Shown here: one piece after another, positions 52,543 through 63,640 of the stretch
Numbering within the stretch: the first letter of the stretch is position 1
How the letters are laid out: the number at the start of each line of letters is the position of its first letter
Assembly: GCF_932294415.1 (NCBI RefSeq)
Contig: NC_065542.1
Coordinates: 1,133,501 to 1,197,500, forward strand
Source: Quercus robur
Taxonomy: Eukaryota > Streptophyta > Magnoliopsida > Fagales > Fagaceae
Length of the DNA stretch: 64,000 bases
Direction: 5' to 3'
Position numbers and translations under genes: made by a program
The notes under the pieces: generated by a model
Seen by the model: only the letters and a program-made list of their open reading frames with translations
What the model was told of the DNA's origin: nothing
The model's database searches: none

Positions 52543-55039
52543 TATGTAAGAAATTTAAGAATACTCAAATGGCATGAATCAGTATTTATTTGTTTCCTTT
52601 TTTTCCCCTTCTGTTATATCTAATAACATTTAGTCTACCACTTTGGTTAGTTCGGTCGATGTTGGTCCAATTTGGTCTAATTCGGTTCATTTCAAATAGC
52701 AACTATGCAAATCCTGTGAAAATTAGTGTTTTTATTTTTATTTTTTTTATAATAATTTTTATTATGGAAAAACCTATTTTCTGTCAATTAACCATCGGGC
52801 TATCTTTAAGCTCTTGGCTAGATGGGGAAAATCAACGTAGAGAAACAAGGGATGGCAATTAATATTATGAGATTTTTTTTTGGGTTGAGAATCTTATGAG
52901 CAAAACTTTGAATTAGCAGTCAGCACTTAATTGAAAAGCACATAAGTTTTGTCACAGATATTAAAACTTTATTTGCTCTAATCCGTTTTGTCACGGATAT
53001 TTAAACTTTATAATGGATATATGTAGATTCTTTTTTTTTTTTTGGAGAATCGAATCATGAATAAGTAGATTCAAATATTAATTCCAATACAAAAGAGAGC
53101 GAAAAAAGATAGGAGATGAATTAGAAATTTAATAAGAATTAAACTATAACCATGCTTCTTTATTTTATCATGTAGTACTAATTTGTAGATGATACATTTA
53201 AAAAAAAAAAATCAAAATTTCATATATTTTTTATTTAATTAAGGCTGTGTTTGTTTCGGGTGTAAATAAAATTGAGATAATATTTTACACCCTTGCGTGT
53301 GTTTGGATGCACGGGTAAAATAAAGTAAAATTGAAAATAGAAAAGTTTGATTGTAAAATATGCCCATTGATCCGTAAAATAGGTTATACATCTATTTTAA
53401 TTTCAAACAATTTCCAAACTCACACAAGCCAAGAGATAGAGAGAGCTAGTCACGCCAAGCCCATGCCGAGAAGGAAGGAGAGGGTACTGCGGGTGAAGTC
53501 CAGAACCTGCCCCCGACCCAAAGCCCCGCCTCTGTGCTTGAAGCTTGTCATCATTCAAAGCTCTAGATTGCCGTCACCTAAAGCTTGTCATCGTTTGAAG
53601 CTCTAGATTGCAGCTTGTTGTCGCCGCCGCCCTATAACTCGTCTCCTCCACCTCTCGATCTCATCGCCACCACTCTAAATCGACCCCCCTTGATCAGATC
53701 TCTATTTCTTTGCACTCTTTCATCCTCCCTCTCTTAGTTTCACCGAGTTTGAGAGTTTAAGGATTGGTTTTATTTTGATTTTTGTTTCTTTTAAGTTTAT
53801 ATATTGAAATTTTTTATTATAAAATTTGTTTGGAATTTGAGAAAATGACCGAGAAAATGTGAGAAAAATAACATTTTTAGAATGTTACCAAACACTTAAA
53901 AATATTTTACAATACAATTTTTAAAATGCAACTAAACATTTGAAAATATTTTCACCTGAAAATATTTTAGACTCGGAAAATTGTTCACATGTTGCGAAAC
54001 ATAGTCTAAGTAACATATTACAATTTAGAAGACAGATGCTCATGCAATTGTTAATGTTACAATTTCAATTGTTATTTACTAATTGGGCAAAGCCAAAGCC
54101 TTTATCTTGTTCTACTCAAAATCCTTTAAAACATCCTGTATCATAAGCATTGGAATGGAAATAAGTCAGCATTGTGGAAGAATAATAAAAAGTATAAAAA
54201 TTGACTAGCTTCAGAATTTAAAATCGTTAGCAAGTAAAACCATTCCATTTTTTCCACATCCTAATATACCAAAATTTTGCGATATTCCCAGTTTTGGGTT
54301 CAGTAACATGAATGTACGTACCCCACAAGCTCAATAATATTTATGCAATGGCATTGTATAGGTGACAACGTTTTTTTAGTTGGAAGAACTACTTCAACAA
54401 TCCTCCCAATAACCTAATAATTTTTCTAAGAGAAGAGTCATTTGGTCAGATAAAATTTATAAATCACACAACTTTATGCAAGAAGAAGAAGAAATAGCAC
54501 GTAAATTGAAGAACTGGCATGTATAGAACTAACTGAAACAATAGAAAACAATTAATTGGGATGAATCGTGTATTGTTCATTGTTTACATAAGCTGCTAAA
54601 TTGCATACAACACAAAGAGGATGAGCAAATCCATGAATGAACCAGTAGCAATCTTCCAACAATCTGCCACTAGGCATCATTCAGTTCAATCTTTTACATT
54701 TTGTTACAAGCAATTAACAACCAAAGTCTTGAGTATTAATTTGAACAATAAGCAAATACCCTAAATAATACGTTGAATTAGAACTCCAAATAGAAACTGG
54801 AACCCTCTTGAAGCAAACAAGGCAAACTCATAATTTCCTCAGCATGATTCTGCCATGGGTAAAAAAGAAAAAAAAAAAAGATATGGTAAATTTCGTGAAG
54901 GTTTGACTTAGAAAAGATTAACGTTAGTTCCAAAAAATTAAGCCATTACAAAGTGGAATAACAAATAGAATTAAGAGGCTTTACCTTTCTAAACGAATCA
55001 GGAGATTCAGGACAAGCCTTCATGAAACATCTCGAGTTA
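52543..55039. other. intergenic region
   Basis: AT-rich DNA between the retrotransposon and the NLR pseudogene, with a possible MITE-like element at 53243-54012. The stretch before 55040 continues the NLR transcript region, with a possible splice donor near 54985. No other coding signal. Confidence 0.5.
53243..54012. mobile_element. possible hAT/MULE-like non-autonomous element
   Basis: The left side reads GGCTGTGTTTGTTTCG and the right side, inverted, reads AGACTATGTTTCG, the usual look of abundant plant non-autonomous elements. The interior around 53450-53700 is GC-richer than its flanks, with CTTGTCATCxTTxGAAGCTC given twice, and may be captured. Borders and target duplication are not certain. 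Confidence 0.4.
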
Positions 55040-56422
55040 CTACCTCATATAGATCTTTGGGATGTGCTGCACCTTTGCAAAATCCACACTACCTTCTCCC
55101 AAGTTGATGCGATTTTTAAGTTGCATTGAGACTGACTCCAAAATCAGTTCTTGGAGATTTTCAAGGTATTCAATGCCCTAAGGCACTGTATCTAACTCCA
55201 TGCAGTCGGCAATATAAAGGGATTGCACTTTTGGCATCACACTCTTTCTTATTATTATTTCATTCAACTCAGGGAAATTACGAATCGTCAAACTAGTAAG
55301 CTTAGGAAAGCCTGTATGGAAAACCATTTGCTTTCCACTATAGGCATTGTTAATTGAAAGACGTACCAAATTGGGCAAAGCAGCAATCTGAGGGAGTACA
55401 TCTTCTTTCAACCTCGACCAATGCAGATACAAAAATGTGAGGTTTTGAAGTGAAGAAAACCATTGTGGCACCTTCTCTAATTTTCCTACCAAAACAAGAG
55501 ATAGAAGGTTGCGAGGAGGAGATGAGAGTGCATCCATCCGAAGAGTTTCCTCCTCATTCGTTACCATGATTAACAAGCGGCGAAGTAGAGTCATGCCTTG
55601 GATTGAGTCACACAAATCCATCTCATGTGCTGCTTTCACATTTGAAATACCAAGGCTGGTAAGTTGGGTCATGCTTCGAATCTGTCTTATCAAGTCATCT
55701 CTTGCTTCAATAACAGAGACAGATTGCAAATTCGTTAGCCTACAAATTTTTGATGGTACTTGCACCCCATTAACAATTCTGAAATCATTTGAATTTCTAT
55801 TGTAGCTATGCATAATTAGATATTGCAAGTTCTTCAACTTTCCTATTTCGCGAGGAAGGGCCTTTATCCTTGTGTCACTGATGTCCAAGGATTGAAGGTT
55901 AAGGAGCCTGGATATAGATTTTGGAAGCTCTTTAACTGAAGTTCCCTTTAAATTCAAGTACCTTAAGTTGAATAAATTGACTACTTTATTAGGCAATTCA
56001 TCAATTTCAGCACCTGCCAAATCGAGGACCCTTAGCATTTTAATTCTGGAAGGTATTGTTTTCAACTTGTTAAAAACAAGAAAAGAACGAAGCTTTGACA
56101 CACCAGAAAATGATCTGAGTTCTTTATTGGTGAATTGAAATGCGGCGTGCTTTGCATTCTGCCATTCTTCTCCTCCGTTATGTACAACACCAAAGTTCTC
56201 TCTTTTTGATATTAATAAAGCAAGATCCCGCATAACATCGTGCATCTTAAATGCTTTTGGCCTTCCAAATTCATTCCTCCTTACAACTTGAAGCATGTTT
56301 CGGAAAACAAGTTCTTCAAGATATCCCTCTGCTACATCTTCTGGAGTAGACCCTTTAACTTGTTCAATAAATCCTTCTGCAAACCATAGCTTCATTAGCC
56401 TCTTTCTTCTAATCATATAATC

Positions 56423-57018
56423 CAGGGGCGGCTTGATGCATTTGGGGGCCTAAGGCGAAAATTGATCATCTTATTTAGATGCAAAATTACTACTAATTAA
56501 CATGAACTACATAGAAATTTTTTTTTTTTTTTGAATTTTTAAGACAAAAAAAATTTGACAAAATTTTTCATACTTGTTGATGTGGTAGATTGATAGTGGT
56601 AAGTAAAACAGTGGTATTAGTGGTAGATTTAGATGAAAACTAGTAAAAGTTTGCTAATTAAACTCTTATTATTATTCTTTTTTTTTTAGAAGTGCAACAT
56701 TCACAATATTTTTTACAACAAATCCTAGATTTTAAACTGCTTTTTGTTTTTTATTTGAAAATATCACTATAATTATTTTTTTGCCATCAACAATAGGCTG
56801 TAATAACTTGCTACTTAGTATTAGTTGTAAAAATGTTGTGAAAAATATTGTGGACGACGTTGCATTTTTCTCTATTTTTTTATTTGTTTTTCATCTAATA
56901 AAAAAAATTATTTTATTTATTGATTATAAATAATCCTATTGGTTAAAATTTAGGGGCCTTTTTTTTACATGGGGCCTTAGGCGGTTGCATTTTTTGCTCC
57001 ACCATAGAGCCGGCCCTG
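56423..57018. mobile_element. hAT-type element inserted in the NLR gene
   Basis: 596 bp bounded by a perfect 8-bp target duplication ATATAATC (56415-56422 and 57019-57026), the hallmark of hAT transposition. Terminal inverted repeats are CAGGGGCGGCTTGATG and, inverted on the other side, CAGGGCCGGCTCTATG. The inner ends also mirror each other (GGCCTAAGGC near 56448 and near 56980). No transposase, so non-autonomous. A second palindromic element appears nested inside. Confidence 0.93.
56692..56868. mobile_element. palindromic MITE nested in the hAT element
   Basis: GTGCAACATTCACAATATTT at the left and an inverted, diverged copy at the right (AAATATTGTGGACGACGTTGCA). About 177 bp. The arms resemble those of the element at 60905-61095. 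Confidence 0.65.
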
Positions 57019-60004
57019 ATATAATCTTCTGGGAAAAAGGAACAATATAAGAAACAATGCTTCAAATGGTGTGACAAATCCTTGAAACTAAGTGACAATA
57101 TACTATTCACTCCTTGTAGCCTAGGATTGTTACTAAGATTCCAATTCAAGCTGTTGTGAATTTTGTTCCATTGAGAAATATTCTTGGAGTACATAAGACT
57201 TCCCAAAGCCACTATTGCAAGAGGTAGGCCTCGACATTTCCCCACAAGTTCTTGAGCCAACAATTCATGCTCCGGTGGACAACATCCATTTGGACTACTT
57301 GAGAATGCTTTCTTGCAGAAGAGTGTCCACGCCTCTTCCTTTTCCAGCAGCTCAATACGATGAATATGGATTTCACCCCAAAAATGATAGCTAGCTACAT
57401 CTTCATTTCGAGTCGTAACAATGATTCTGCTCCCAGGACAACCATCTGGAAGTGGCGCCTTTAAATAATCTAAGAGGTCTGTGTCCCAAACATCATCTAT
57501 CACAAGTAGATACTTTTTCTTCTCTAAGTAGTTTACCAACCTTTCTGATAATGCTCTGTACTCAATGGAACTCAAGTCCTCTGGATAGACTTGATTAGAA
57601 TTCTTCCATGATGTGTCGAATTCTTTAATCATGCTTCTCAACAAGTCTTCTGTGTCATATACTTGGGAAACAGTGATCCATGCATAACAGTCAAAATGTC
57701 TCTTTACATCATCATTGTTGTAGATGTTGGCAACTAGTGTGGTTTTGCCTGATCCTCCCATCCCGACTACTGAAATGACAGTTCGTTCTGGCTCGCCATC
57801 CATCAACGGACCCATTAGCAATTGTCTTTTATCCTTTATCCCCACAAGTTCATCTTCTTTAAGAAAAAGATGTGATTCAGCATGATGCAAGTTCCGTCTG
57901 TGATTATAGTTTGAATTTGAGCCCTCCATCTGATCAATAGCATATCCTTGCTTTATATCTGGAATGACCTTGATTTTATTCTTGATTTTTTGTAACTTGC
58001 TTGCGGTTTTATGCCTCTCCCATAGATTTCTTGGAAAGTAAATGGTGTGGCATAGGAACCTCGCAGATCGACCACTGATTCCTTCTCTACTGATCTGATA
58101 CATGAACTTATGAATGACGTCTTCAACATCATATGCTATGTCTGTCACAGTTGCCACCCAAGCTTTCTCTCCTTCGCTGCCTGCTCCCTTCTTTTCAGCA
58201 TCTATTAAGACGGATTGCATGATTATCAACTCATTCTTGATTTCTTCAATAGCTTCACTAACCTTCCATAACAACGAACTTTCAGATGAAAGGATTGAAA
58301 GGATTAATGGGATACTTCTAATTAAGAGTCCCAATACAGCTGTGTGCATTTTTAACTTCAAAGTTCCTTCTGGATGTAGTCACAAAGTTTTTACGCTCCC
58401 CTTCTTCAACTTTAACCACACCAGCGAGGGAGAGTGTGTGTTATGCTTTGACTTATTAATGTCCGATCCTACACAGAAAAAATAGAGGTGAGGATATAAT
58501 GCATGCATAATGTATTCTAATTCTCAAAAAAGTAGTGTAGCGGTACAACCCAAAGAATATAGAATATAGCACATGATTAGTGGAGTATAAAATAAAACAC
58601 AAAAAGATTGGACCAAAAATTTGTATTTACAAGTCAACTAAATTTATAAATGGTGTTTTTTCTTTCCTTAGGCTGAGGGGGCGAGGGTATATAATGCCAA
58701 CATCAAGCAAAGGTCATGTAAAAATTAGAATACAATGATCTTTGTTTTTATCACTAGTTTTGGTGGCATGTGCAAGACTCGTGCTGCCCTCTGATTGCAA
58801 AAATTAAGATAGAGTTTCTATTTAAAGAACTATGAAGTCATATGCTCAAAAATACATGCCACATAATGCTAATATTGTTCATATAAATTTTTTTGATTAC
58901 ACATAAACTTCAAGTAACTATTTAACATATGAAATATATATTAATTTTTCTATGATAATTTTTTATAACCTATTTTCTAAAGGCAATATACTAAAAACTT
59001 TTAAAAATGATATTGAATATCATTATCCTACATTTTATATGTATCTATGATGTTTAGCTTACTAATCTTTCAATAGACAACCTTTTAAGCAAGAAAATAA
59101 ATTAAAATAATAATAAAAAAAATAAAAACAATATAAGAAAATGCATATGTGCAATTGAAGTTTCCATTAGATAAAATTATAGGTCTAGAAGATTAAAAAA
59201 CTAGTAAATTAGTGTTCTCTAGGTAACAAATAGAATACCTTATATCATAATTTCAACTTCCTAAGCATGACTACTACATAAAACTCAAAATACGTGAAGA
59301 ATATTTTTGAGATATTAAAATTCAGTGAGGTATTTTAGATATAACACAATGGAATATTTTAGGAATTATACGATTTCATTAGAGTATAATTTAGAGAGTA
59401 ATAGTAGGGTGTATTTGCTAATTTCTAATATATAAAAGGCAAAATTGCTTGGTTTTATAGTTTAGGGGGAGTTCTAAACTACCCAAGTATAAAGGGGAGA
59501 AATGACATTTTCCCTAAGTATTTTTGTGTGTAAAACTATGCACACACACACTTTTAAAGTGGCGCGTAAAAAAAGAACATACAAATAAACAAAGAGTTAG
59601 CCCAAGAAAGCTGTGCATGAAATAGTGAATTTTGGCTCACCAAAGGTGACTAATCTAAAAAAGAAGTCTAGGAATACAACAAAATATCACAACAATTTCA
59701 CAATATCATTATTTATAGTTGTGGTTGCAATCGGTCTAATATTTTATTATTTTATTTTATATTTGTTTTGACTTATAAGGAACTTATGCCTTATTAGTTG
59801 TGAAAATATTATGACATAAACAAAATGTCTTAACATTTTCACAGTATCTTTATTTTTAGTATGGTGGATTTTGGTATGATATTTTATTATTTTATTTTGA
59901 CATATAAGGAATTGACACTATAGCAGTTATGAAAATATTGTAATATTGTGCAAATATTGTAACAACAACAAAATATTACAATATTTTCACAATAATTATT
60001 TTAG

Positions 60005-60573
60005 GGGTAATTACACTCCTCTCCCTTGAAGTTTAGGAAAATGACACTCCGCTTCAAACTTGAAAAAAAAAAAAAAAAGCACTTTTCCCCTTTATCATCC
60101 AATTGACGAAACTTTATTAATTTAATATTAAAAATTTTATGTACTAACCTGCCAATTGCTTAAGGGCAAGACAAGTTTCTAAAATTATTTTATTTCATAA
60201 TTAAAAATCATTGTTTTAAAATATTAATTAAATTTTATTTTAAAATATTAAGTGTGAATTTTTCTTACTATTATTTTTTTTCTTTTTTCAACTTGTTATG
60301 GAGAGATTTGATGTTACAAGTGTTTTGGTGCTTGATAAATTTTTCATTTTTATTCTAATTTTATCAATTATTTTTTTACTAACCATGGTTAAACTTTTGT
60401 TAAGAGATTCTCATAAAAATTTAGAATATTTCATCCTAATATAAAAAAAAAGAGGGGAAAGGAGGGAAGAGTGTTAATTTCTTCAAACCTCAAGGAAGGA
60501 AAGTGTTTTTTTCCTTCAGGTTTAGGATAGAGTGTTATTCCCCCAAACTTCAAGGGATGAGAATGTAATTATC
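60005..60573. mobile_element. TIR element of about 570 bp inside another repeat
   Basis: The left arm (GTAATTACACTCCTCTCCCT followed by TGAAGTTTAGG) is mirrored at the right end (ACTTCAAGGGATGAGAATGT then AATTAT). The arm similarity extends about 100 bp inward, including a second mirrored CTTCAAAC segment. The interior is AT-rich with no frame. Copies of the same outer repeat lie on both sides, so it inserted into that repeat. Confidence 0.7.
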
Positions 60574-60904
60574 ACAATATTTTGTTTTGACCTATAAAGA
60601 ACTAATAACTTAGCAATTATGAAAATATTGTGAAAATTTGTTGTGTCGTTATAACTATTTCTAAACAAAAACACTGTGCAGCACATATAAACTTTTTTTA
60701 AAAAGTGTGTATAAATATTAAAAAAAAAAGAAAAAAAAAAAAGAGAAAAAGTGGCCGGCTAAAACGGTGAGTTTTGACTCACCAATTGACTAACCAAAAA
60801 GACCTTTTCATACCGGTGTTGCGGTCCGCCGATTTAACTGTTGCAGGTTTGAGGTTTAATTGTTGGCCTTTGATTCTCCTCATTTAGGTAATATAATTTT
60901 AAAA

Positions 60905-61095
60905 TAAAAGTATTACATTTACAATATTTTTACAATACTTTTACAAAAAATTTGAGATGATAAGTTGTTATTGGTACTAATTTGAACATATCATTAAAAT
61001 TATTTTTTTTTCAAAAATAATAGTCAATAATAATCTGCGATTTAGGATTTACTATGAAAATATTGTAAAAATATGGTAGGTATAATATTTCTTTA
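60905..61095. mobile_element. palindromic MITE
   Basis: TTACAATATTTTTACAATAC at the left corresponds to the inverse of TATTGTAAAAATATGG at the right, with GATTTAGGATTTACTATG near the right arm. It shares these features with 56692-56868. Confidence 0.55.
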
Positions 61096-61189
61096 TATTA
61101 AAGCTTTTCATTCCTGATCCAAATTCACAATTTTAGCTCAGAAAAAATTATACCAAACCAAAATTACCGGTATAAAAGACAAAATTATG

Positions 61190-61622
61190 TGTGCGTTTGG
61201 TATTGACTTAAAAAATTAGTTTTTTTTTTATTATTATTTAGTTTATTTTTGCTACTATTTATAGGTTTTATTCTACTTTTTGAAACTATTTATAGGTTCC
61301 ACTATACTATTTCAACCACTTTTTAATTTTATCTACATTACTTTCAGCATTTTTTTTTAAAAAAAATTTCAATTAAATAAGCTGTGACTGACGTCAAACC
61401 AAAGCTATTGATGAAAAGCTCTTTCACTCTTAAATAGTTAGGGTCTGTTTGGGATCTACTTATTTTGTTAAAATTGAAATTTTTTTGTTAAAAGTACTAT
61501 AGATAAAGGTAAAAATTAGCTGAAATAGTATAGTGAAACTCATAAATATCTATGAATAGTAGTAAAAATAAACTAAATAGTAAAATAAGTTAACTTTTTA
61601 ATTTGAAACCAAACGCACCTTA
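61190..61622. mobile_element. two head-on copies of one MITE family
   Basis: Copy 1 (about 61190-61412) and copy 2 (about 61441-61620) are inverted relative to each other: TGCGTTTGG at the start of copy 1 equals the inverse of CCAAACGCA at the end of copy 2, and TAGTTTATTTTTGCTACTAT matches the inverse of ATAGTAGTAAAAATAAACTA with few changes. Copy 2 begins GGGTCTGTTTGGG. Confidence 0.7.
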
Positions 61623-62418
61623 GAAGAAGAAAAGTAAACTTAATTTAACAAAAATTAAAAACTACTATTTTTCGGTGACAAGACAACAGTGTCTGTATTT
61701 ATTTGATCAATTTGTCATGCCAACATTAGAAGGATGTAGGGTTAGAGGGATACCAAATGATTCCAATACTTATTGTGGTTTAACACGGTTTGAACCCCAC
61801 CAGCTAGCTCCTTCCTCTATTTACCTATCAAATAACAAAGAAATTAACAAAAAACATTAGTTGGATCAAGGATCGATGCATACATTTTGTCTTTTATAAT
61901 AGCAATGTTGATTGTAATAATTATAAGGGAAGGCGAGAGTACCATAAAATGTTTTTTCCCTATCAAAAAAAAAAAAAAAAGAACTGTTTTTTTTCCCCTA
62001 AGATTTCTAAAAATGAAATAACTGATAATATTTTCATTTTGATAATGAAATTAGAAATTACATGGTTTACGGACCAAAATTTTGACAATTTTTTTTTTTT
62101 TTTATTTCGTTCTAAAAAAACAATTAAGTCTTTCTAAAATGTAATTCTAATCTAATTTTACAATTAAAACCGTTGCACAAACTATTTCTTTATAAAAATT
62201 TACATTTATTTCCACGCAAAAACATCAGAATTTAAAAGACACTGACAAAAATATAAATTTTTGCATGTAAGACTTGTTCAAGTGACAATTAAATCATTAA
62301 TAAGACCAAGTTAAATACATTTGTTTTGCCATGTTTAAGAGATGCTATACATTTCAGTTTTCCTTGATTTATTAGTTCTTTATTAGGAAACCATAGAGTC
62401 AAGTTTGCATTAGGAACC

Positions 62419-63149
62419 TGTAGGGGGCGATTTTTGGGGCTCAGGCCCAACAGGCGGGTGGTTCTGGCCCAAAAGTCCCTCAACAATGAATTTGTAGAGA
62501 GTAGGTTACAGAACTAGGTCTTTGACAGAGGAAACGTAGTTATGGACAAGCCATGCAACCAGTTGGACGTAGGGATATTCCTTCAAGCTTTTGGAATGAC
62601 AGTCCCTGGGGCTGTATCTTCCGCTTTTTGTCTCTAACTCCTTTCTCCTCTTTTCTCTCTTTTTTCTTCTTCCTGCTCGCGATCCCTTGTCCATGGGGAT
62701 CTCCTTCTCTTATATAGCATCCTTCCTGAGATCACGACCCTACACTTGTTAATCATCTGGCCCTCTACTTGAGTGCCTGTCCCATAGGTCATCTTCCCCC
62801 TTTTCTGTGAGTTGCACTGGCCAAGATAATTCTGTGCTCCTGTCCTTTCCACATTAATGCGGTTGGAAAAGTAGTTCCTTGGCATTTAATGCGGCAGTTG
62901 TGATTGCCCCCCTTCCTGAACGTCATGCACTATTCCTTCGTATTGGGTGACTTTTCGCCATGTATAGGGTGCGAATCGGATGCTCACTTGGCGAGTCCGA
63001 GGAGGTACTCCTCCTCGGACGCCCTTAAGCAGGCCCGGCCCCACATGGTTGGGATGGGATATCCTATGCCCATGCTTTTTCTTCTTGTTGTGGTTGGGCT
63101 TGGTGCATGTACTAAAGCCCAACATCGGCTGACGGATTTTACCCCCACA
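62419..63149 (-). repeat. 3' LTR of the gypsy element
   Basis: Minus-strand reading starts TGTGGGGGTAAAATCC and ends CCCCCTACA. A TATA box, CTATATAAGAG, lies on the minus strand at about 62709-62719. GAACC (62414-62418) is the candidate target duplication; the partner is outside the window. Confidence 0.8.
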
Positions 63150-63640
63150 ATAGCCCCTCAAAATGCCTGCCTTTTTTCTGGGTCCGAGGAGAAAAGGCGG
63201 GATTTTGATACTCACTAGACGGTTCGTGGTGAATCACTGCTTCACACGTGTAGGGGGGAAGCACGCCTTCACGTGCCTCATTAATGCTGAGGGCAGTTAA
63301 TGACCCAGGGGAAAGTAACCGCAGCTTTCGAGGTTTTACACTCGCCCAATCCAACGGTTGGAGGTAGGATCTACGGTGGACAGCATTTCACTCGCCTTAG
63401 ACGTAAGTGCGCCTGTTCAACTTCTACCGAATATAATAGGTTTTGAGGGCGGTTGTCCTTCACTTTTGACGAGCATTCCAATATTCAGAACGTCTCAGAG
63501 CTTTCTCCTTCAGTCCGCTCTCACTCCCGCTGCCATTCTCTTGAAGACTCCTACAAGCTTCTTACCCGTAAGTGCGCGCTTCTTCTCCGTTATTCTTCAT
63601 TAATCATATTGCCTTCAAGTTGTTTTTAGGATTAGAGGGG

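Larger units (their letters stand above)
55040..58349 (-). pseudogene. RPM1-like CC-NB-ARC-LRR resistance gene, disrupted
   Basis: Intronless minus-strand NLR. From ATG 58349 it encodes a coiled-coil domain with an EDVID-like YDVEDVIHKF (74-83), P-loop GMGGSGKTT (196-204), kinase-2 LLVIDDVWD (281-289), GSRIIVTTRNE, GLPLA (374-378) and CFLYCSFFPEDY. There a 596-bp hAT element interrupts it; the intact-element frame stops at 56943. Beyond the element the frame resumes at MIRRKRLMKLWFAEGFIE, with MHDVMRDLAL and LRRs. Coding on both sides of the insertion, minus one 8-bp duplication, is 2568 nt, divisible by three. A second lesion, TAG at 55178-55180, precedes 45 more in-frame codons ending at 55040; the total would be about 900, the family's usual size. 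Intracellular immune receptors of this class detect pathogen effectors. The remaining product is probably a truncated CC-NB protein of about 468 residues, or nothing. Confidence 0.92.
58350..62418. other. intergenic nest of inverted-repeat elements
   Basis: No gene is recognisable. The stretch 59690-60660 repeats a motif of the type TTTGAC(A/C)TATAAGGAA..TTATGAAAATATTGT three times (near 59768, 59895 and 60578), split by the element at 60005-60573. Further MITE-like units are listed separately. The plus-strand frame 61675-61860 includes a B-box-like GGTTTGAACCC at about 61788 and may be a SINE remnant. Confidence 0.6.

Noticed and set aside
57019-58349. Calling the upstream NLR half a complete, functional gene
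   Set aside because: It ends inside the hAT element, and LRR coding continues in register beyond the insertion.
61675-61860. 61-codon plus-strand frame
   Set aside because: Short, repeat-flanked, includes a B-box-like motif; no protein similarity recognised.
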